64,000 nucleotides of DNA, taken from Parvularcula sp. LCG005 (GTDB lineage Bacteria > Pseudomonadota > Alphaproteobacteria > Caulobacterales > Parvularculaceae). Of this stretch, positions 7,279-17,153 are shown piece after piece (the stretch's first letter is position 1; each line of letters starts with the position of its first letter). The stretch covers positions 496,001-560,000 of the forward strand of contig NZ_CP136758.1 of NCBI RefSeq assembly GCF_032930845.1. The letters run 5' to 3'. The notes below the pieces were generated by a model that ran no database searches, was not told where the DNA came from, and was given only the letters and a program-made list of their open reading frames with translations. A program made the position numbers and the translations under genes.

Positions 7279-9918
7279 ATGAGTGCATCGCAACCCCGCT
7301 TCATCAATATCGGCGAACGGACGAATGTCACCGGTTCGGCCAAATTCCGCAAGCTGATCAAAAATAACGAATACGCCGCGGCGGTCGATGTGGCCCTGCA
7401 GCAGGTCGAGAACGGCGCACAGATCATCGATGTGAACATGGATGAGGGCATGCTCGACGGGGTCGAGGCCATGGTCACCTTCCTGCGCCTGATTGCCTCT
7501 GAGCCGGATATCGCCCGGGTGCCGGTCATGATCGACAGCTCCAAATGGGAAGTGATCGAAGCCGGGCTGAAACAGGTACAGGGCAAGGCCATTGTCAACT
7601 CGATCAGTATGAAAGAGGGGGAGGAAGCGTTTCTCCACCATGCTCGCCTCTGCCAGCGCTATGGTGCAGCGGTCGTGGTCATGGCGTTTGACGAACAGGG
7701 TCAGGCTGATACCGCTGCGCGGAAGGTGGAGATCTGTACGCGGAGCTATAATCTCCTCGTCGAGAATGGCTTCCCGCCAGAAGACATCATCTTCGACCCG
7801 AATATTTTCGCGGTGGCGACGGGTATTGAAGAGCACAACAACTACGCCAATGACTTTATCAACGCGACGCGGACGATCAAGGAAACCCTGCCCCACGCTA
7901 AGGTTTCTGGCGGGGTGTCCAACATCTCCTTCTCCTTCCGCGGTAATGATGCCGTGCGGGAAGCGATGCATTCGGTCTTCCTCTACCACGCCATCAAGGC
8001 GGGGATGGATATGGGCATCGTCAATGCGGGCCAGCTGGCCATCTATGACGACATTCCGAAAGAACTGCGCGACCCGGTCGAAGACGTCATTCTGAACCGT
8101 GACCCCGGCGCTACCGAGCGGCTTCTTGAAATCGCGGAACGTTATCGCGGGCAGGGGGCCAAGGCGCGCGAAGAGGATCTGTCCTGGCGCGAGACGGATG
8201 TTGAGGAACGTCTCAAACACTCTCTCGTCAAGGGCATCACGGCCTATATCGAGAAGGACACGGAAGAAGCGCGGGTCAAGCTTGGCCGGCCGCTCTATGT
8301 CATTGAAGGGCCTCTCATGGCCGGAATGAACGTGGTCGGTGACCTCTTCGGCGACGGCAAGATGTTCCTGCCGCAAGTGGTCAAGTCTGCCCGCGTGATG
8401 AAACAGGCGGTCGCGTATCTTCAGCCTTTCATGGAGGAAGAAAAGCGCCAGAATATCGATGCTGCGCCCAAGGCTAATGGCAAGGTTTTGATGGCGACGG
8501 TGAAGGGCGACGTGCACGACATCGGCAAGAATATTGTCGGAATCGTTCTTCAGTGTAACAATTATGAAGTGATCGACATGGGTGTCATGGTGCCGGCCAA
8601 TGACATCCTTGCCAAGGCGCGGCAGGAAAATGTCGATGTCATCGGTCTGTCCGGTCTCATCACGCCCTCGCTTGATGAGATGGTGCATGTCGCCTCGGAG
8701 ATGAAGCGCCTCGGCATGACCCAGCCCTTGATGATCGGGGGCGCCACCACGTCAAAGGCTCATACAGCGGTGAAGATATCGCCCCGCTATGACAGTGGGG
8801 TGATCTATGTCACCGATGCCAGTCGCGCGGTCGGGGTCGTCAGTGAGCTTCTGTCCGATGAGCGCAAGGCGGATTATCTTGCCAAGATCAATGACGACTA
8901 TGATAATGTGCGAGAGGCCTTCGCAAACCGTCATGCCAAAGACGATCGGCTGCCGATTGAAGAAGCGCGTCAGCATGGCTTTGACGGCGGCGGCCATAGG
9001 CCTGTTCAGCCTGCAAAGACCGGTGTGACGGTATTGAAGGACGTGGCACTGGAAGACCTGGTGCCATATATCGACTGGACCCCCTTCTTCGCTTCCTGGG
9101 ATCTGCACGGAAAATATCCGGCGATCTTGAGTGACAGCAAGGTGGGTGAGGCGGCGACATCTGTCTATAATGATGCCCAGGCAATGCTTGACAAGCTGGT
9201 GTCGGAAAAGTGGTTCCGGGCCGACGGCGTGATCGGTCTGTGGCCTGCGAACCGACGCGGCGATGATATTGTGGTTTGGGCAGACGAAAGCCGCAGTGAA
9301 GAGGCGGCCGTCTTTCATACCATCCGTCAGCAGATGAAAAAGCGTGAGGGACAGCCAAATTACGCTCTTGCAGATTTCGTTGCACCAGAAGGCACAGAGG
9401 ACTGGATTGGCGGCTTCGCCGTTACCGCCGGGCACGGCGAAGACGAGATGGTCAAAAAGCTGGCGGATGCCAACGATAACTACTCATCCATCATGGCCTC
9501 GGCCTTGGCCGATCGATTGGCGGAAGCGTTTGCCGAATATTTGCACGCTCGCGTCCGACGTGAATTCTGGGGCTATGCCGCCGATGAAGCGCTGGGCAAT
9601 GATGATCTGATTGCCGAGAAATATCGTGGTATCCGTCCGGCACCGGGCTATCCGGCACAGCCTGACCACACAGAAAAGGGTGATCTGTTTCGCCTTCTGT
9701 CCGCGACTGAGAATTGTGGCATGATCTTGACGGAGAGCTACGCCATGCAGCCGGGCGCCGCGGTTTCGGGTTTTTATTTCGCCCACCCGGAAAGTGTTTA
9801 TTTCGGGACCGGCAAGATCGGTAAGGACCAGGTAGAAGACTACGCCAAGCGTAAGGGCTGGTCGCTGGAAACAGCCGAGCGCTGGCTTTCGCCAATTCTT
9901 TCTTATATTCCGTCCTAG
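7279..9918 (+). CDS. metH: Cobalamin-dependent methionine synthase lacking the N-terminal homocysteine domain
   Basis: The 879 residues cover the C-terminal two thirds of canonical MetH (about 1,200 residues). A pterin-binding domain starts at once ([20 protein letters not shown], ending near 270), followed by the cap, the cobalamin domain with [12 protein letters not shown] (His413 the expected lower axial ligand), and the SAM-binding reactivation domain from about 560 ([28 protein letters not shown]). The homocysteine and zinc-binding module is missing and no gene for it lies in this window. Split MetH systems are known in alphaproteobacteria, so the partner is probably encoded elsewhere. 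Confidence 0.95.
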   Translation: MSASQPRFINIGERTNVTGSAKFRKLIKNNEYAAAVDVALQQVENGAQIIDVNMDEGMLDGVEAMVTFLRLIASEPDIARVPVMIDSSKWEVIEAGLKQVQGKAIVNSISMKEGEEAFLHHARLCQRYGAAVVVMAFDEQGQADTAARKVEICTRSYNLLVENGFPPEDIIFDPNIFAVATGIEEHNNYANDFINATRTIKETLPHAKVSGGVSNISFSFRGNDAVREAMHSVFLYHAIKAGMDMGIVNAGQLAIYDDIPKELRDPVEDVILNRDPGATERLLEIAERYRGQGAKAREEDLSWRETDVEERLKHSLVKGITAYIEKDTEEARVKLGRPLYVIEGPLMAGMNVVGDLFGDGKMFLPQVVKSARVMKQAVAYLQPFMEEEKRQNIDAAPKANGKVLMATVKGDVHDIGKNIVGIVLQCNNYEVIDMGVMVPANDILAKARQENVDVIGLSGLITPSLDEMVHVASEMKRLGMTQPLMIGGATTSKAHTAVKISPRYDSGVIYVTDASRAVGVVSELLSDERKADYLAKINDDYDNVREAFANRHAKDDRLPIEEARQHGFDGGGHRPVQPAKTGVTVLKDVALEDLVPYIDWTPFFASWDLHGKYPAILSDSKVGEAATSVYNDAQAMLDKLVSEKWFRADGVIGLWPANRRGDDIVVWADESRSEEAAVFHTIRQQMKKREGQPNYALADFVAPEGTEDWIGGFAVTAGHGEDEMVKKLADANDNYSSIMASALADRLAEAFAEYLHARVRREFWGYAADEALGNDDLIAEKYRGIRPAPGYPAQPDHTEKGDLFRLLSATENCGMILTESYAMQPGAAVSGFYFAHPESVYFGTGKIGKDQVEDYAKRKGWSLETAERWLSPILSYIPS

Positions 9919-10010
9919 GTTGTGACCGAGTGGCCTATTTGCCAATCGGTCCGGGTCATGACAGAAAGTGCACTGATGAGGCGGGGCCCTCAAATCGCAT
10001 GGAGGCAGGC

Positions 10011-10379
10011 ATGTCGTGGCGTCTGGTCGGGGTTGGGGTATTCAGTGCAGTGACGGCGGCGTGCTCAACGCCGCTGAAGAATGCGGATCGACAAGCGGTC
10101 AAGCTTGGGCCGACGCACAGTGCGGTGAACACTTGCGCCACGCTCGTGCCGATTGCGGCCCAGACGACGGCAGGGGGCATCGCTGAGGAGCAGGCCTGGC
10201 TGGCGCGGCGCTATCCTGGGGCCATCAAACTGCGGGAGCAGGTGACCGACTGCGATGGTCGTCCGGTTGACCGGGTCACGATTCGTCACGAGGGCAAGGA
10301 CATGACGATCCTGTTCGATATTTCGAGCTATTTTGGCAAGGTTGGCGAAGACGACCTTGATGATCTTCTCGACGGCTAG
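10011..10379 (+). CDS. Small putative lipoprotein, unknown function
   Basis: A 122-residue protein whose N-terminus (SWRLVGVGVFSAVTAAC) is a short hydrophobic segment ending in a lipobox-like TAAC, suggesting export and lipidation. A cysteine-containing region follows (NTCATLVPIAAQTT) and a C-terminal domain DRVTIRHEGKDMTILFDISSYFG. ATG 10011 is chosen because GGAGG sits 5 bp upstream and it starts exactly at the signal peptide; longer in-frame versions add a polar leader. The TAG shares CTAG 10376-10379 with the convergent histidine kinase gene. No recognised family. Confidence 0.75.
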   Translation: MSWRLVGVGVFSAVTAACSTPLKNADRQAVKLGPTHSAVNTCATLVPIAAQTTAGGIAEEQAWLARRYPGAIKLREQVTDCDGRPVDRVTIRHEGKDMTILFDISSYFGKVGEDDLDDLLDG

Positions 10380-12136
10380 GCGGCGACGCTTCGGCGGCTC
10401 ACCGTGCGCATGATGACCTCGCGCAGGGCATCAGCGCGGACAGGCTTGGCCAGAAAATCGTCCATGCCGGCGGCCAGCATGGCCTCGCGCTCACCTGCCA
10501 TTGCATCCGCCGTCACCGCGATGATCGGCACATCGGCCATGGGTGTCTTCAGACGACGGATGGCCCGCGCAACGTCGGCACCATTCATGCCGGGCATATG
10601 CTTGTCCATCAGGATGACGTCAAAGGTCTGGTGACGCACAGCGTCCAGACAGGCAAGACCATCTTCAACGAAGACACTTTCGACGCCCCAGCCTTTGATC
10701 AGTTCGCGGATGACGAGGCGATTGACCTCATTGTCTTCGGCAATCAGGACGCGCAGGCCTTCGATTGATGTTTCCGTGGCGTCGGTGATACTGGCGCGGG
10801 CAGGTGGCGCCAGGTCCGCAGCTTGGGCGGGCAAGGTCAGCAGGAAGGTCGTTCCTTTTGGTGATGTATCTTCAATGACGATACTGCCGCCCATCAGGGT
10901 GGCCAGCATCCGGCAGATCTGCAGCCCCAGCCCGGTACCGCCAAAGGACCGCGTGGTCCCCTGTTCGCCCTGTTCAAACGCCTCGAAGACGGCATCACGA
11001 AGATGCTCCGGAATGCCCTTGCCGGTGTCACTGACGCGAAACTCAAGCACGCGCTCATCACCGTCCACAGTTGCGATGTTGAGGATGAGATCCACCCGCC
11101 CGGTGGCGGTAAACTTGATCGCATTGGACAGCAGGTTCTGAAGGATCTGACGGATGCGCAGATCATCGGCAAGGATGGCCGGGGGCACATCACCCGTGAT
11201 GGCGATATCCATGGACAGGCCCTTGGCGCGCGCTGATTCGCGCCACGTGTCGGCGGTGAATTCCATCAGTTCCGTGATGTCAAAGGCGCGGGGTTCAATA
11301 CCGAACTTGCCGGCTTCGATCTTGGACAGATCAAGCAGGTCATTGAGGATCAGCAGCAGCGATTCGCCGGAACGGCGGATTGTCCGAGTCAGTTCGCGTT
11401 CATGGGGTCCAAGGTTAGCGTTCATCAGCGCATCGGTCAGGCCGATCACCCCGTTCAGTGGTGTGCGGAGCTCATGGCTCATCGTCGCGAGGAAATCGGA
11501 CTTGGCGGCTTCTGCCCGGCGGGCCCGCAGCATACTGGTCCGGGTTTCTGCCAAGGCGCCGTAAACATGTTCAGACAACATGATTGACATGGCCGCGGAC
11601 ATGGCCAGTGCGAACAGGGATTGAGTATAGCGCGTGGCCTCGAGCGCAAAACCACGATCGACCGACAGCGGCGCATGGTTGAGGCTGACCCAGTAAAGGA
11701 ATGTGACGAAAGCAAAGCCGATAACGGTGAAGGCAATCGCCGCCTGACGTCCTGCGATAAAGCCATTCATCACGGGACCAAGCGCAATGAAAACGATCAG
11801 TGCTGTGTTGATCCCGGTGCCCTGAGGCAGGGCGGTGCCGCAAATCGCGCCCAATAGAAGGATGTTGAAGAAGACGGCGTAGAAATATTTCTGCTTGTAC
11901 CATCGGATGAGGTGAACCGAGGCCAGCAGAGCGAGAATGGCAATGCCGCCGATGATATGATCGGTCGTGAAACCGTCATAGGTGACATACATGATCATCT
12001 GATTGACGATCTGGATGCCCACCAGCATCATGCCGATCACCCAGATCGCACGCATACGCATGACCACGTCGGGCGAGCCATCCTGCGGAATGCGCAGAAA
12101 CGCCTCGTACCGCGATACGATCGACTTCCAGTTCAT
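10376..12136 (-). CDS. Hybrid sensor histidine kinase with C-terminal receiver
   Basis: A 586-residue inner-membrane kinase. The N-terminal third holds about six hydrophobic helices (residues 30-190) with no obvious periplasmic sensor domain. A HisKA domain follows (MSHELRTPLNGVIGL, phosphorylatable His221), then an ATPase domain (N box NLLSNAIKFT, G1 DTGKGIP, G2 GGTGLGLQI), and a receiver domain from about 460 with LIAEDNEVNR, phosphoacceptor Asp511 in LMDKHMPGMNG and Lys564 in FLAKPV. ATG 12136 with GAGAGAG upstream is preferred; the 84-residue upstream extension is arginine/proline-rich non-coding-like sequence. No dedicated response regulator gene is adjacent. Confidence 0.92.
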   Translation of the reverse strand: MNWKSIVSRYEAFLRIPQDGSPDVVMRMRAIWVIGMMLVGIQIVNQMIMYVTYDGFTTDHIIGGIAILALLASVHLIRWYKQKYFYAVFFNILLLGAICGTALPQGTGINTALIVFIALGPVMNGFIAGRQAAIAFTVIGFAFVTFLYWVSLNHAPLSVDRGFALEATRYTQSLFALAMSAAMSIMLSEHVYGALAETRTSMLRARRAEAAKSDFLATMSHELRTPLNGVIGLTDALMNANLGPHERELTRTIRRSGESLLLILNDLLDLSKIEAGKFGIEPRAFDITELMEFTADTWRESARAKGLSMDIAITGDVPPAILADDLRIRQILQNLLSNAIKFTATGRVDLILNIATVDGDERVLEFRVSDTGKGIPEHLRDAVFEAFEQGEQGTTRSFGGTGLGLQICRMLATLMGGSIVIEDTSPKGTTFLLTLPAQAADLAPPARASITDATETSIEGLRVLIAEDNEVNRLVIRELIKGWGVESVFVEDGLACLDAVRHQTFDVILMDKHMPGMNGADVARAIRRLKTPMADVPIIAVTADAMAGEREAMLAAGMDDFLAKPVRADALREVIMRTVSRRSVAA

Positions 12137-12269
12137 AATGATACGCTCTCTCACCTTTGCCCCTAGTATAGGCGACCTGTAACTTAGGTTTGGTAAAGGC
12201 GAATGCGACGTTTTAACCTGAAACCGGAATTGAAACCGATTTCCTGTTGTTTTAACAACTGAATTCGGT

Positions 12270-13451
12270 TCAGGGCGTCTCTTCAGTGGGTTTTCGGCTT
12301 GTTCGCTTGCCGACCGTATTCTGGACCATGGACCAGGCCGACCGCGGGGCCGTCCACGCCTTCTGCGCCACGTCGATGGCCAAGCCACCGGCGCCGCCCA
12401 CCAGCTTGAGGAAATCGCTGATCAGGCCGCCGGACTCTTTGCGCACCTGCTCCAACACTTCGGCAGCGACCTGCGTCGCCCGACGACGGGACCAGACGTC
12501 GAAGCTGCGACACCGGCGCTTGGCGGCATACCCCAGTTTCAGCGTGACCAGCGCGTTGACCGAGCCGTCCATCACGGGTCCTGCAACGATGCCGCCGACA
12601 CGGTTCATCACCCCGCCCATCGTATGACCGGCCGTCTCGGTGAGGTCATCGGCGACGCGGCTGAGGACGACAGACATCGATACATCGCCGATGATCTTCA
12701 TGCTGAGGCGCAGGCTGGGTCGACCATAATAAAGCCGTCCAATGCGGCTGATCATGTTCACATTTCGCCACAGGACGACAAAGGCATCGACCGTGCCGTT
12801 CAGGCTGACGGCGGTGGCCGTCGCCACGCCTAGCGCCTCCTTGCGGATATAGGCGTCAACTTCCTTGTCCAGATCATTGAGCAGCGGGAGAATGCGCCGT
12901 GCCTCGAACTGGCCGATCTCCTCACCCGCGACGCGCGGGGTCAGGTCGTGTTCCCGCTGGGAAAGCGCCTCAAGGTCGGCAATGGCCTCAGCAATGGCTT
13001 TGCCGTGACCCGAGAGGGCAGGGTTCGACTGCATGTTGCGCAGATAGGTCAGATCATAGGCGATGCGCCGCTCCACATCGTGGTGGGTCAGGGCGGGATC
13101 ATGCAACTCGACGTCCGGAGGGATCGCAACCGAGGGCATCCGCATAAACCGCCATAGCGGGCGCACCACGAAAAAGACAAGCGCCGCACTCACCAGACCG
13201 ACGAATATGCCGCCCAGCACCGGATGGATGCCTGCGAACAGCGAGGCAAAGAGATAGATCTGTCCGACGATGAGAAGAGCGGTGAGCGTCAGCGCGCCAT
13301 AGGCGGTCCACTTGATCGCCCGCCAGGCCCGTTTCCACTGGGCCGAGATTTCCCACCGGTCTTCCTCCACTGGCACGGGTTCTGGCAGCTTTGCCTCAGG
13401 CGCTGATGGGGGCGGGGCGTCAGGCGCGCGCTGTTTGCTTGTCGTGGGCAT
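12270..13451 (-). CDS. DUF697/YcjF-like membrane protein
   Basis: A 393-residue protein with a proline-rich cytosolic N-terminus, two hydrophobic helices at about residues 50-100 (AYGALTLTALLIVGQIYLF; GGIFVGLVSAALVFFVV), a charged helical middle, and a C-terminal DUF697-type region (VATATAVSLNGTVDAFVVLWRNVNMISRIG and later glycine-rich helices). YcjF-type proteins are inner-membrane proteins often linked to the GTPase YcjX and envelope stress in enterobacteria; no ycjX homologue is seen nearby. ATG start at 13451. Family assignment is fair; role unknown. Confidence 0.8.
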   Translation of the reverse strand: MPTTSKQRAPDAPPPSAPEAKLPEPVPVEEDRWEISAQWKRAWRAIKWTAYGALTLTALLIVGQIYLFASLFAGIHPVLGGIFVGLVSAALVFFVVRPLWRFMRMPSVAIPPDVELHDPALTHHDVERRIAYDLTYLRNMQSNPALSGHGKAIAEAIADLEALSQREHDLTPRVAGEEIGQFEARRILPLLNDLDKEVDAYIRKEALGVATATAVSLNGTVDAFVVLWRNVNMISRIGRLYYGRPSLRLSMKIIGDVSMSVVLSRVADDLTETAGHTMGGVMNRVGGIVAGPVMDGSVNALVTLKLGYAAKRRCRSFDVWSRRRATQVAAEVLEQVRKESGGLISDFLKLVGGAGGLAIDVAQKAWTAPRSAWSMVQNTVGKRTSRKPTEETP

Positions 13452-13586
13452 GGAGATGAAATGGGGCGAAGCTGCAGGGTGTTCAAGTTTTGACGGCGCA
13501 ATGCGGCCTCAGGCTTCGACGGGGGTGTGGGGGAGTGACTTGGGACATTGCATGATCGTTCAAGATTGCGAAAGGTCCAATTTTCG

Positions 13587-14126
13587 TCAAATGACGCCCG
13601 GATGCGCGATCTTGTCATTCACTAACTGAATAAATACGACCCTCTCTTCATCTGAGGGAAAGGCGGCAAATGGGATCACGAACCCCTCGCAACGATCGGT
13701 ATGTACAATGATGGTTTGGTGTTCTTGAGAAGCGCCGTCTATTGCCGACCAAGGGGCAGAGTATGAGACACCGTTACATTCGGTCTTGAGGCCGGCATCA
13801 TTTATCGTGAGAACGACATTCCCGCAGAATGGGCCAAGGCCTTTCGTGGGTGGCAGCATGAACCTGCGGGATATATTGTTGGCTGCAAAACGGTAGCCGG
13901 TGGCACCCAGAAGCGCGCCAAGGATATAGCTGTGCGTTGTTGGGATCGAATACTTGTCAAGCAGGCTCCAAAGAAAACCCATACCTGCCGCGAAAACCCA
14001 TGGTATCAGCGCGGCCAGCCACGTTCGCCAACTGCGCCATGTGCCATTCCAAAGTCGCCTCTGCGAACTGCGAACATAGGCCGCGAAGTCGTTTTTGGTT
14101 CTCTGCGCGGAATAGGTTTGTCGCAT
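13587..14126 (-). CDS. YcxB-like domain membrane protein
   Basis: A 179-residue protein with two transmembrane helices (about residues 38-58 and 66-84) and a C-terminal soluble domain of the YcxB-like type (VVLTINDAGLKTECNGVSYSAPWSAID, then IIVHTDRCEGFVIPFAAF and a closing charged helix). ATG 14126 is preferred over the in-frame TTG 14132. It is followed upstream on the same strand by a diverged, broken copy (14182-14724). Base composition here is visibly more AT-rich than the neighbours, which may mean recent acquisition or relaxed selection. Function unknown. Confidence 0.72.
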   Translation of the reverse strand: MRQTYSAQRTKNDFAAYVRSSQRRLWNGTWRSWRTWLAALIPWVFAAGMGFLWSLLDKYSIPTTHSYILGALLGATGYRFAANNISRRFMLPPTKGLGPFCGNVVLTINDAGLKTECNGVSYSAPWSAIDGASQEHQTIIVHTDRCEGFVIPFAAFPSDEERVVFIQLVNDKIAHPGVI

Positions 14127-14181
14127 TTTCAACTCGTTTTGGAGAGGGGCTTAGAAGCAGGTATGGACCGTCTAGGCCGGT

Positions 14182-14724
14182 CTACCCTGATCCAACCCTA
14201 TAAGTAATCTTGGTGCGCACGAAATCAACGAATGACGAACGTTGCTCGCTTGATTTGAATGCGGCAACTAGAATAACACAAATTCCGGCTGTCATTCGCA
14301 CAAATATCATATTCCTGACCTCCACAACACCCGTCACCGCATCCCATGGGGCGCAAGTGGTGACGCCACTGTTGGTTTCGCCGATTTTGCTGTCATGCGC
14401 GATAAGCTCGAATGAGCCTATGAGGGGGTGAGAGGAAGACCATGATGATTGGACAAGCTTGGGCAAGAGAAAATCGCGAACAAGTTATGCAGCGATCGCG
14501 CCTAATAATCCGCATACAACAAATGAAATGGGTAGATGATAAAACGGATCCGTCAGATAGCCGGCCGCCCCTCCGACTAGACCACCTGCCAGCGGTAGAA
14601 TCAGAATGGCGATGGCTTTACGGACGGGAAGGACGCCTCCGCCCCATGCGTCTCTCGCCATCAGTGTTCTCAACGCCCACATATCGGCTTTTGTCCGCGC
14701 GGCGGAAAGAACCCAACTTGTCAT
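14182..14724 (-). pseudogene. Second YcxB-like gene interrupted by one in-frame TAA
   Basis: Reading leftwards from ATG 14724, the frame encodes a start (SAARTKAD) and two hydrophobic helices like the neighbouring intact gene, then hits TAA at 14487-14485. The same frame continues at once as LVRDFLLPKLVQSSW and runs to 14182 with a soluble domain parallel to the neighbour: SGVTTCAPWDAVTG against NGVSYSAPWSAIDG, and a shared ending FVDFVRTKI / FIQLVNDKI. No frameshift is needed, so a single nonsense change separates the halves. It is a pseudogene, a two-piece gene, or a sequencing error. Confidence 0.75.
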
Positions 14725-14737
14725 GACCCATGCATTC

Positions 14738-14767
14738 AAAAAACGGCCACACTGTTGTGTGTGGCCG
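14738..14767 (-). terminator. Rho-independent terminator after prkA
   Basis: On the minus strand a 9-bp perfect stem CGGCCACAC / GTGTGGCCG with a 6-nt loop is followed directly by six U residues. It begins 30 bp after the prkA stop and ends the prkA transcript before the YcxB-like pseudogene. Confidence 0.92.
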
Positions 14768-14796
14768 TCGGTGGGTGGAGTGGCATAGTCTTTCAA

Positions 14797-16743
14797 TCAG
14801 CCCGCTTTGTTCACGCGCATGTACCACTCGACGAGGCGGCGGACCTGTCGCGGGGTGTAACCGCGGGCCGTCATGCGCTCGACAAAGTCGTGATGCTTTT
14901 TCTCCGTCTCCGAATCTTTCTTGGAGTCGAAGGAGATCACCGGCAGCAGGTCTTCGACCTGCGTGAACATGCGCTTCTCAATCACTGAGCGCAGTTTCTC
15001 ATAGGAGGTCCAGGACGGGTTGCGCCCTTCATTGGCGGCACGGGCGCGTAGGGCGAACTTCACAACCTCGTTCCGGAAATCCTTAGGGTTCGCGATGCCT
15101 GCAGGCTTCTCGATCTTGGACAGTTCCTGATCCAGCGTATTGCGGTCCAGAAGCTGGCCGGTGTCCTGGTCCTTGAAGTCCTGATCTTCGATCCACGCAT
15201 CCGCATAGGAGATGTAGCGGTCAAAGAGATTCTGTCCGTACTCCCCATAGCTTTCCAGATAGGCTTTCTGGATCTCCTTGCCGATAAAGTCCGCATAGCG
15301 CGGGGCAAGGTCCGCCTTGATGAACTCGAGATATTGCTTCTCGACCTCGTCGGGGAACTGCTCCCGCTTGATGGCATTCTCCAGCACATACATGAGATGG
15401 ACAGGATCGGCGGAGACTTCCTCGGTGTCGAAGTTGAAGGTCTCCGACAGGATCTTGAACGCAAAGCGGGTGGAAATCCCGTCCATGCCCTCATCGACAC
15501 CGGCGGCATCTTTGTATTCCTGATGAGACTTGGCTTTGGGATCGGTGTCCTTCAGCTTCTCGCCGTCATAGACGCGCATCTTGGAGTAGAGGTTTGAATT
15601 CTCGTGCGCGCGCAGGCGGGTCAGAACCGAGAACCGGGCCAGCATGGGCAGGGTCTCAGGCGCACAGGATGACGTCTTCAGCTCGGAATGGGTGAGCAGC
15701 TTCTCGTAAATCTTGGTTTCTTCCGTAGGCCGCAGACAATAAGGCACCTTGATAACCGAGATCCGATCAAGGAAGGCCTCGTTGGACCGGTTGTTGCGGA
15801 ACTGCTGCCATTCGCTTTCGTTCGAGTGAGCCAGAATGACACCCTGGAACGGGATCGGGCCCAAGGCTTCCGTGCCGACATAGTTGCCTTCCTGCGTTGC
15901 CGTCAGGAGAGGGTGGAGCACTTTGATCGGTGCCTTGAACATCTCGACAAATTCAAGAAGTCCCTGGTTCGACATGCACAGGCCGCCGGAATAGCTGTAG
16001 GCGTCGGTATCATCCTGGCTGAAATGCTCCAGCTTGCGGATATCCACCTTGCCAACCAGCGCCGAAATGTCCTGGTTGTTCTCATCGCCGGGCTCTGTCT
16101 TGGAGACGGCCACCTGACGCAGTTTCGATGGCCACAATTTGACCACGGAGAATTTGGAAATGTCGCCGCCGAACTCGTCGAGACGTTTTACTGCCCATGG
16201 TGACATGATGCCGGACAGACGACGTTTCTCGATGCCATATTTCTCTTCAAGAAGATCCTGTAGCGGGCCGGACTGGAACAGGCCCAGCGGGCTCTCGTAG
16301 ATCGGGCTGATCTGTTGGCCGGCTTTGAGGACGTAGATCGGATAGGTTTCCATCAGATCTTTAAGGCGTTCAGCGAGGGAGGATTTCCCGCCACCGACCG
16401 GCCCCAGCAGGTAGATCACCTGGCGCTTCTCTTCGAGGCCCTGAGCCGCATGGCGGAAATAACCCACGATCCGCTCGATCGTGTCTTCCATGCCGTAAAA
16501 GCCTTCAAACGCCTTGTAGCGCTTGATCGTGCGATTGAAGAAAATGCGGGAGAGGCGCGGGTCACGGGATGTGTCGACAAATTCGGGCTCGCCAATGGCC
16601 TTGACCATGCGCTCAGCGGGCGAGGCGTACATCATGGGATCATCTCGGCAGGCGAGAAGGTAATCCCGCAAGCTCATTTCCTCATGCCGCGTCCGCTCAT
16701 AGCTTTCGGCAAATGCGTCGAAGATATCCAGTCCGTCACTCAT
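14797..16743 (-). CDS. prkA: PrkA-family serine protein kinase / AAA+ protein
   Basis: A 648-residue protein, normal length for PrkA (YeaG). It has an N-terminal AAA+ ATPase region with Walker A GPVGGGKSS (residues 114-122), the PrkA-typical AHSNESEWQQFRNN stretch, and a C-terminal PrkA kinase-like domain. ATG 16743 (MSDGLDIFDAF) is chosen; the 16-residue upstream extension does not resemble the family. PrkA is usually followed by a DUF444 gene (yeaH) and spoVR in a stress operon. Here a terminator follows within 30 bp and no partner is present in the window. Confidence 0.93.
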   Translation of the reverse strand: MSDGLDIFDAFAESYERTRHEEMSLRDYLLACRDDPMMYASPAERMVKAIGEPEFVDTSRDPRLSRIFFNRTIKRYKAFEGFYGMEDTIERIVGYFRHAAQGLEEKRQVIYLLGPVGGGKSSLAERLKDLMETYPIYVLKAGQQISPIYESPLGLFQSGPLQDLLEEKYGIEKRRLSGIMSPWAVKRLDEFGGDISKFSVVKLWPSKLRQVAVSKTEPGDENNQDISALVGKVDIRKLEHFSQDDTDAYSYSGGLCMSNQGLLEFVEMFKAPIKVLHPLLTATQEGNYVGTEALGPIPFQGVILAHSNESEWQQFRNNRSNEAFLDRISVIKVPYCLRPTEETKIYEKLLTHSELKTSSCAPETLPMLARFSVLTRLRAHENSNLYSKMRVYDGEKLKDTDPKAKSHQEYKDAAGVDEGMDGISTRFAFKILSETFNFDTEEVSADPVHLMYVLENAIKREQFPDEVEKQYLEFIKADLAPRYADFIGKEIQKAYLESYGEYGQNLFDRYISYADAWIEDQDFKDQDTGQLLDRNTLDQELSKIEKPAGIANPKDFRNEVVKFALRARAANEGRNPSWTSYEKLRSVIEKRMFTQVEDLLPVISFDSKKDSETEKKHHDFVERMTARGYTPRQVRRLVEWYMRVNKAG

Positions 16744-17153
16744 GATCGCCACCCTTCTGGGCCGCGACATGGCCATCGCGGCCGGTTTCAAAGCATCATC
16801 GCCCGGCGGACCCGGTTGGCTCTGGCAGACGGCTGGCGCCGCCCGACACTCTTCAACAGAAGAAGTGCCCTGTCATCGGCCAAGTGTGGTGCCGCTAGGG
16901 GTATCGTACCCATCCGATGTTAAAAAGGTACGACCGTTCATCGCCGCTGACGAGTGCCTGATCGCCACACCATTGCGGGAATTGCGGGTAAAGATGGTTT
17001 AGGGGCATGAATTTGTTGATATAATTCTTTTTCGCAGTGCGTCATGAATTATCGGCCAACATCGTAAAAAGGGCCTTCTTTCCCATTGTTCACTGCCAAT
17101 CGTCCGGAACCGGATCATGATGCGAAAAGGTTAACGCCGGGGAGGGCGCTAAA
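16744..17153. other. 410-bp non-coding gap upstream of prkA and the DUF1287 gene
   Basis: This divergent intergenic region holds the promoters of prkA (leftwards) and the DUF1287 gene (rightwards). A small hairpin GGGTA-TCG-TACCC lies at 16899-16911 and the right half (16920-17130) is AT-rich. GGGGAGGG just before 17154 is the ribosome-binding site of the DUF1287 gene. No credible ORF or RNA gene is visible, and I could not settle promoter boxes with confidence. Confidence 0.6.

Noticed and set aside
7273-8688. 471-codon open frame antisense to metH
   Set aside because: It lies wholly inside a certain gene, has a His/Asp/Arg-rich composition typical of antisense shadows and no ribosome-binding site.
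16742-17002. 86-codon plus-strand frame in the prkA upstream region
   Set aside because: Starts over the prkA start codon, has no ribosome-binding site and no coding-like composition.
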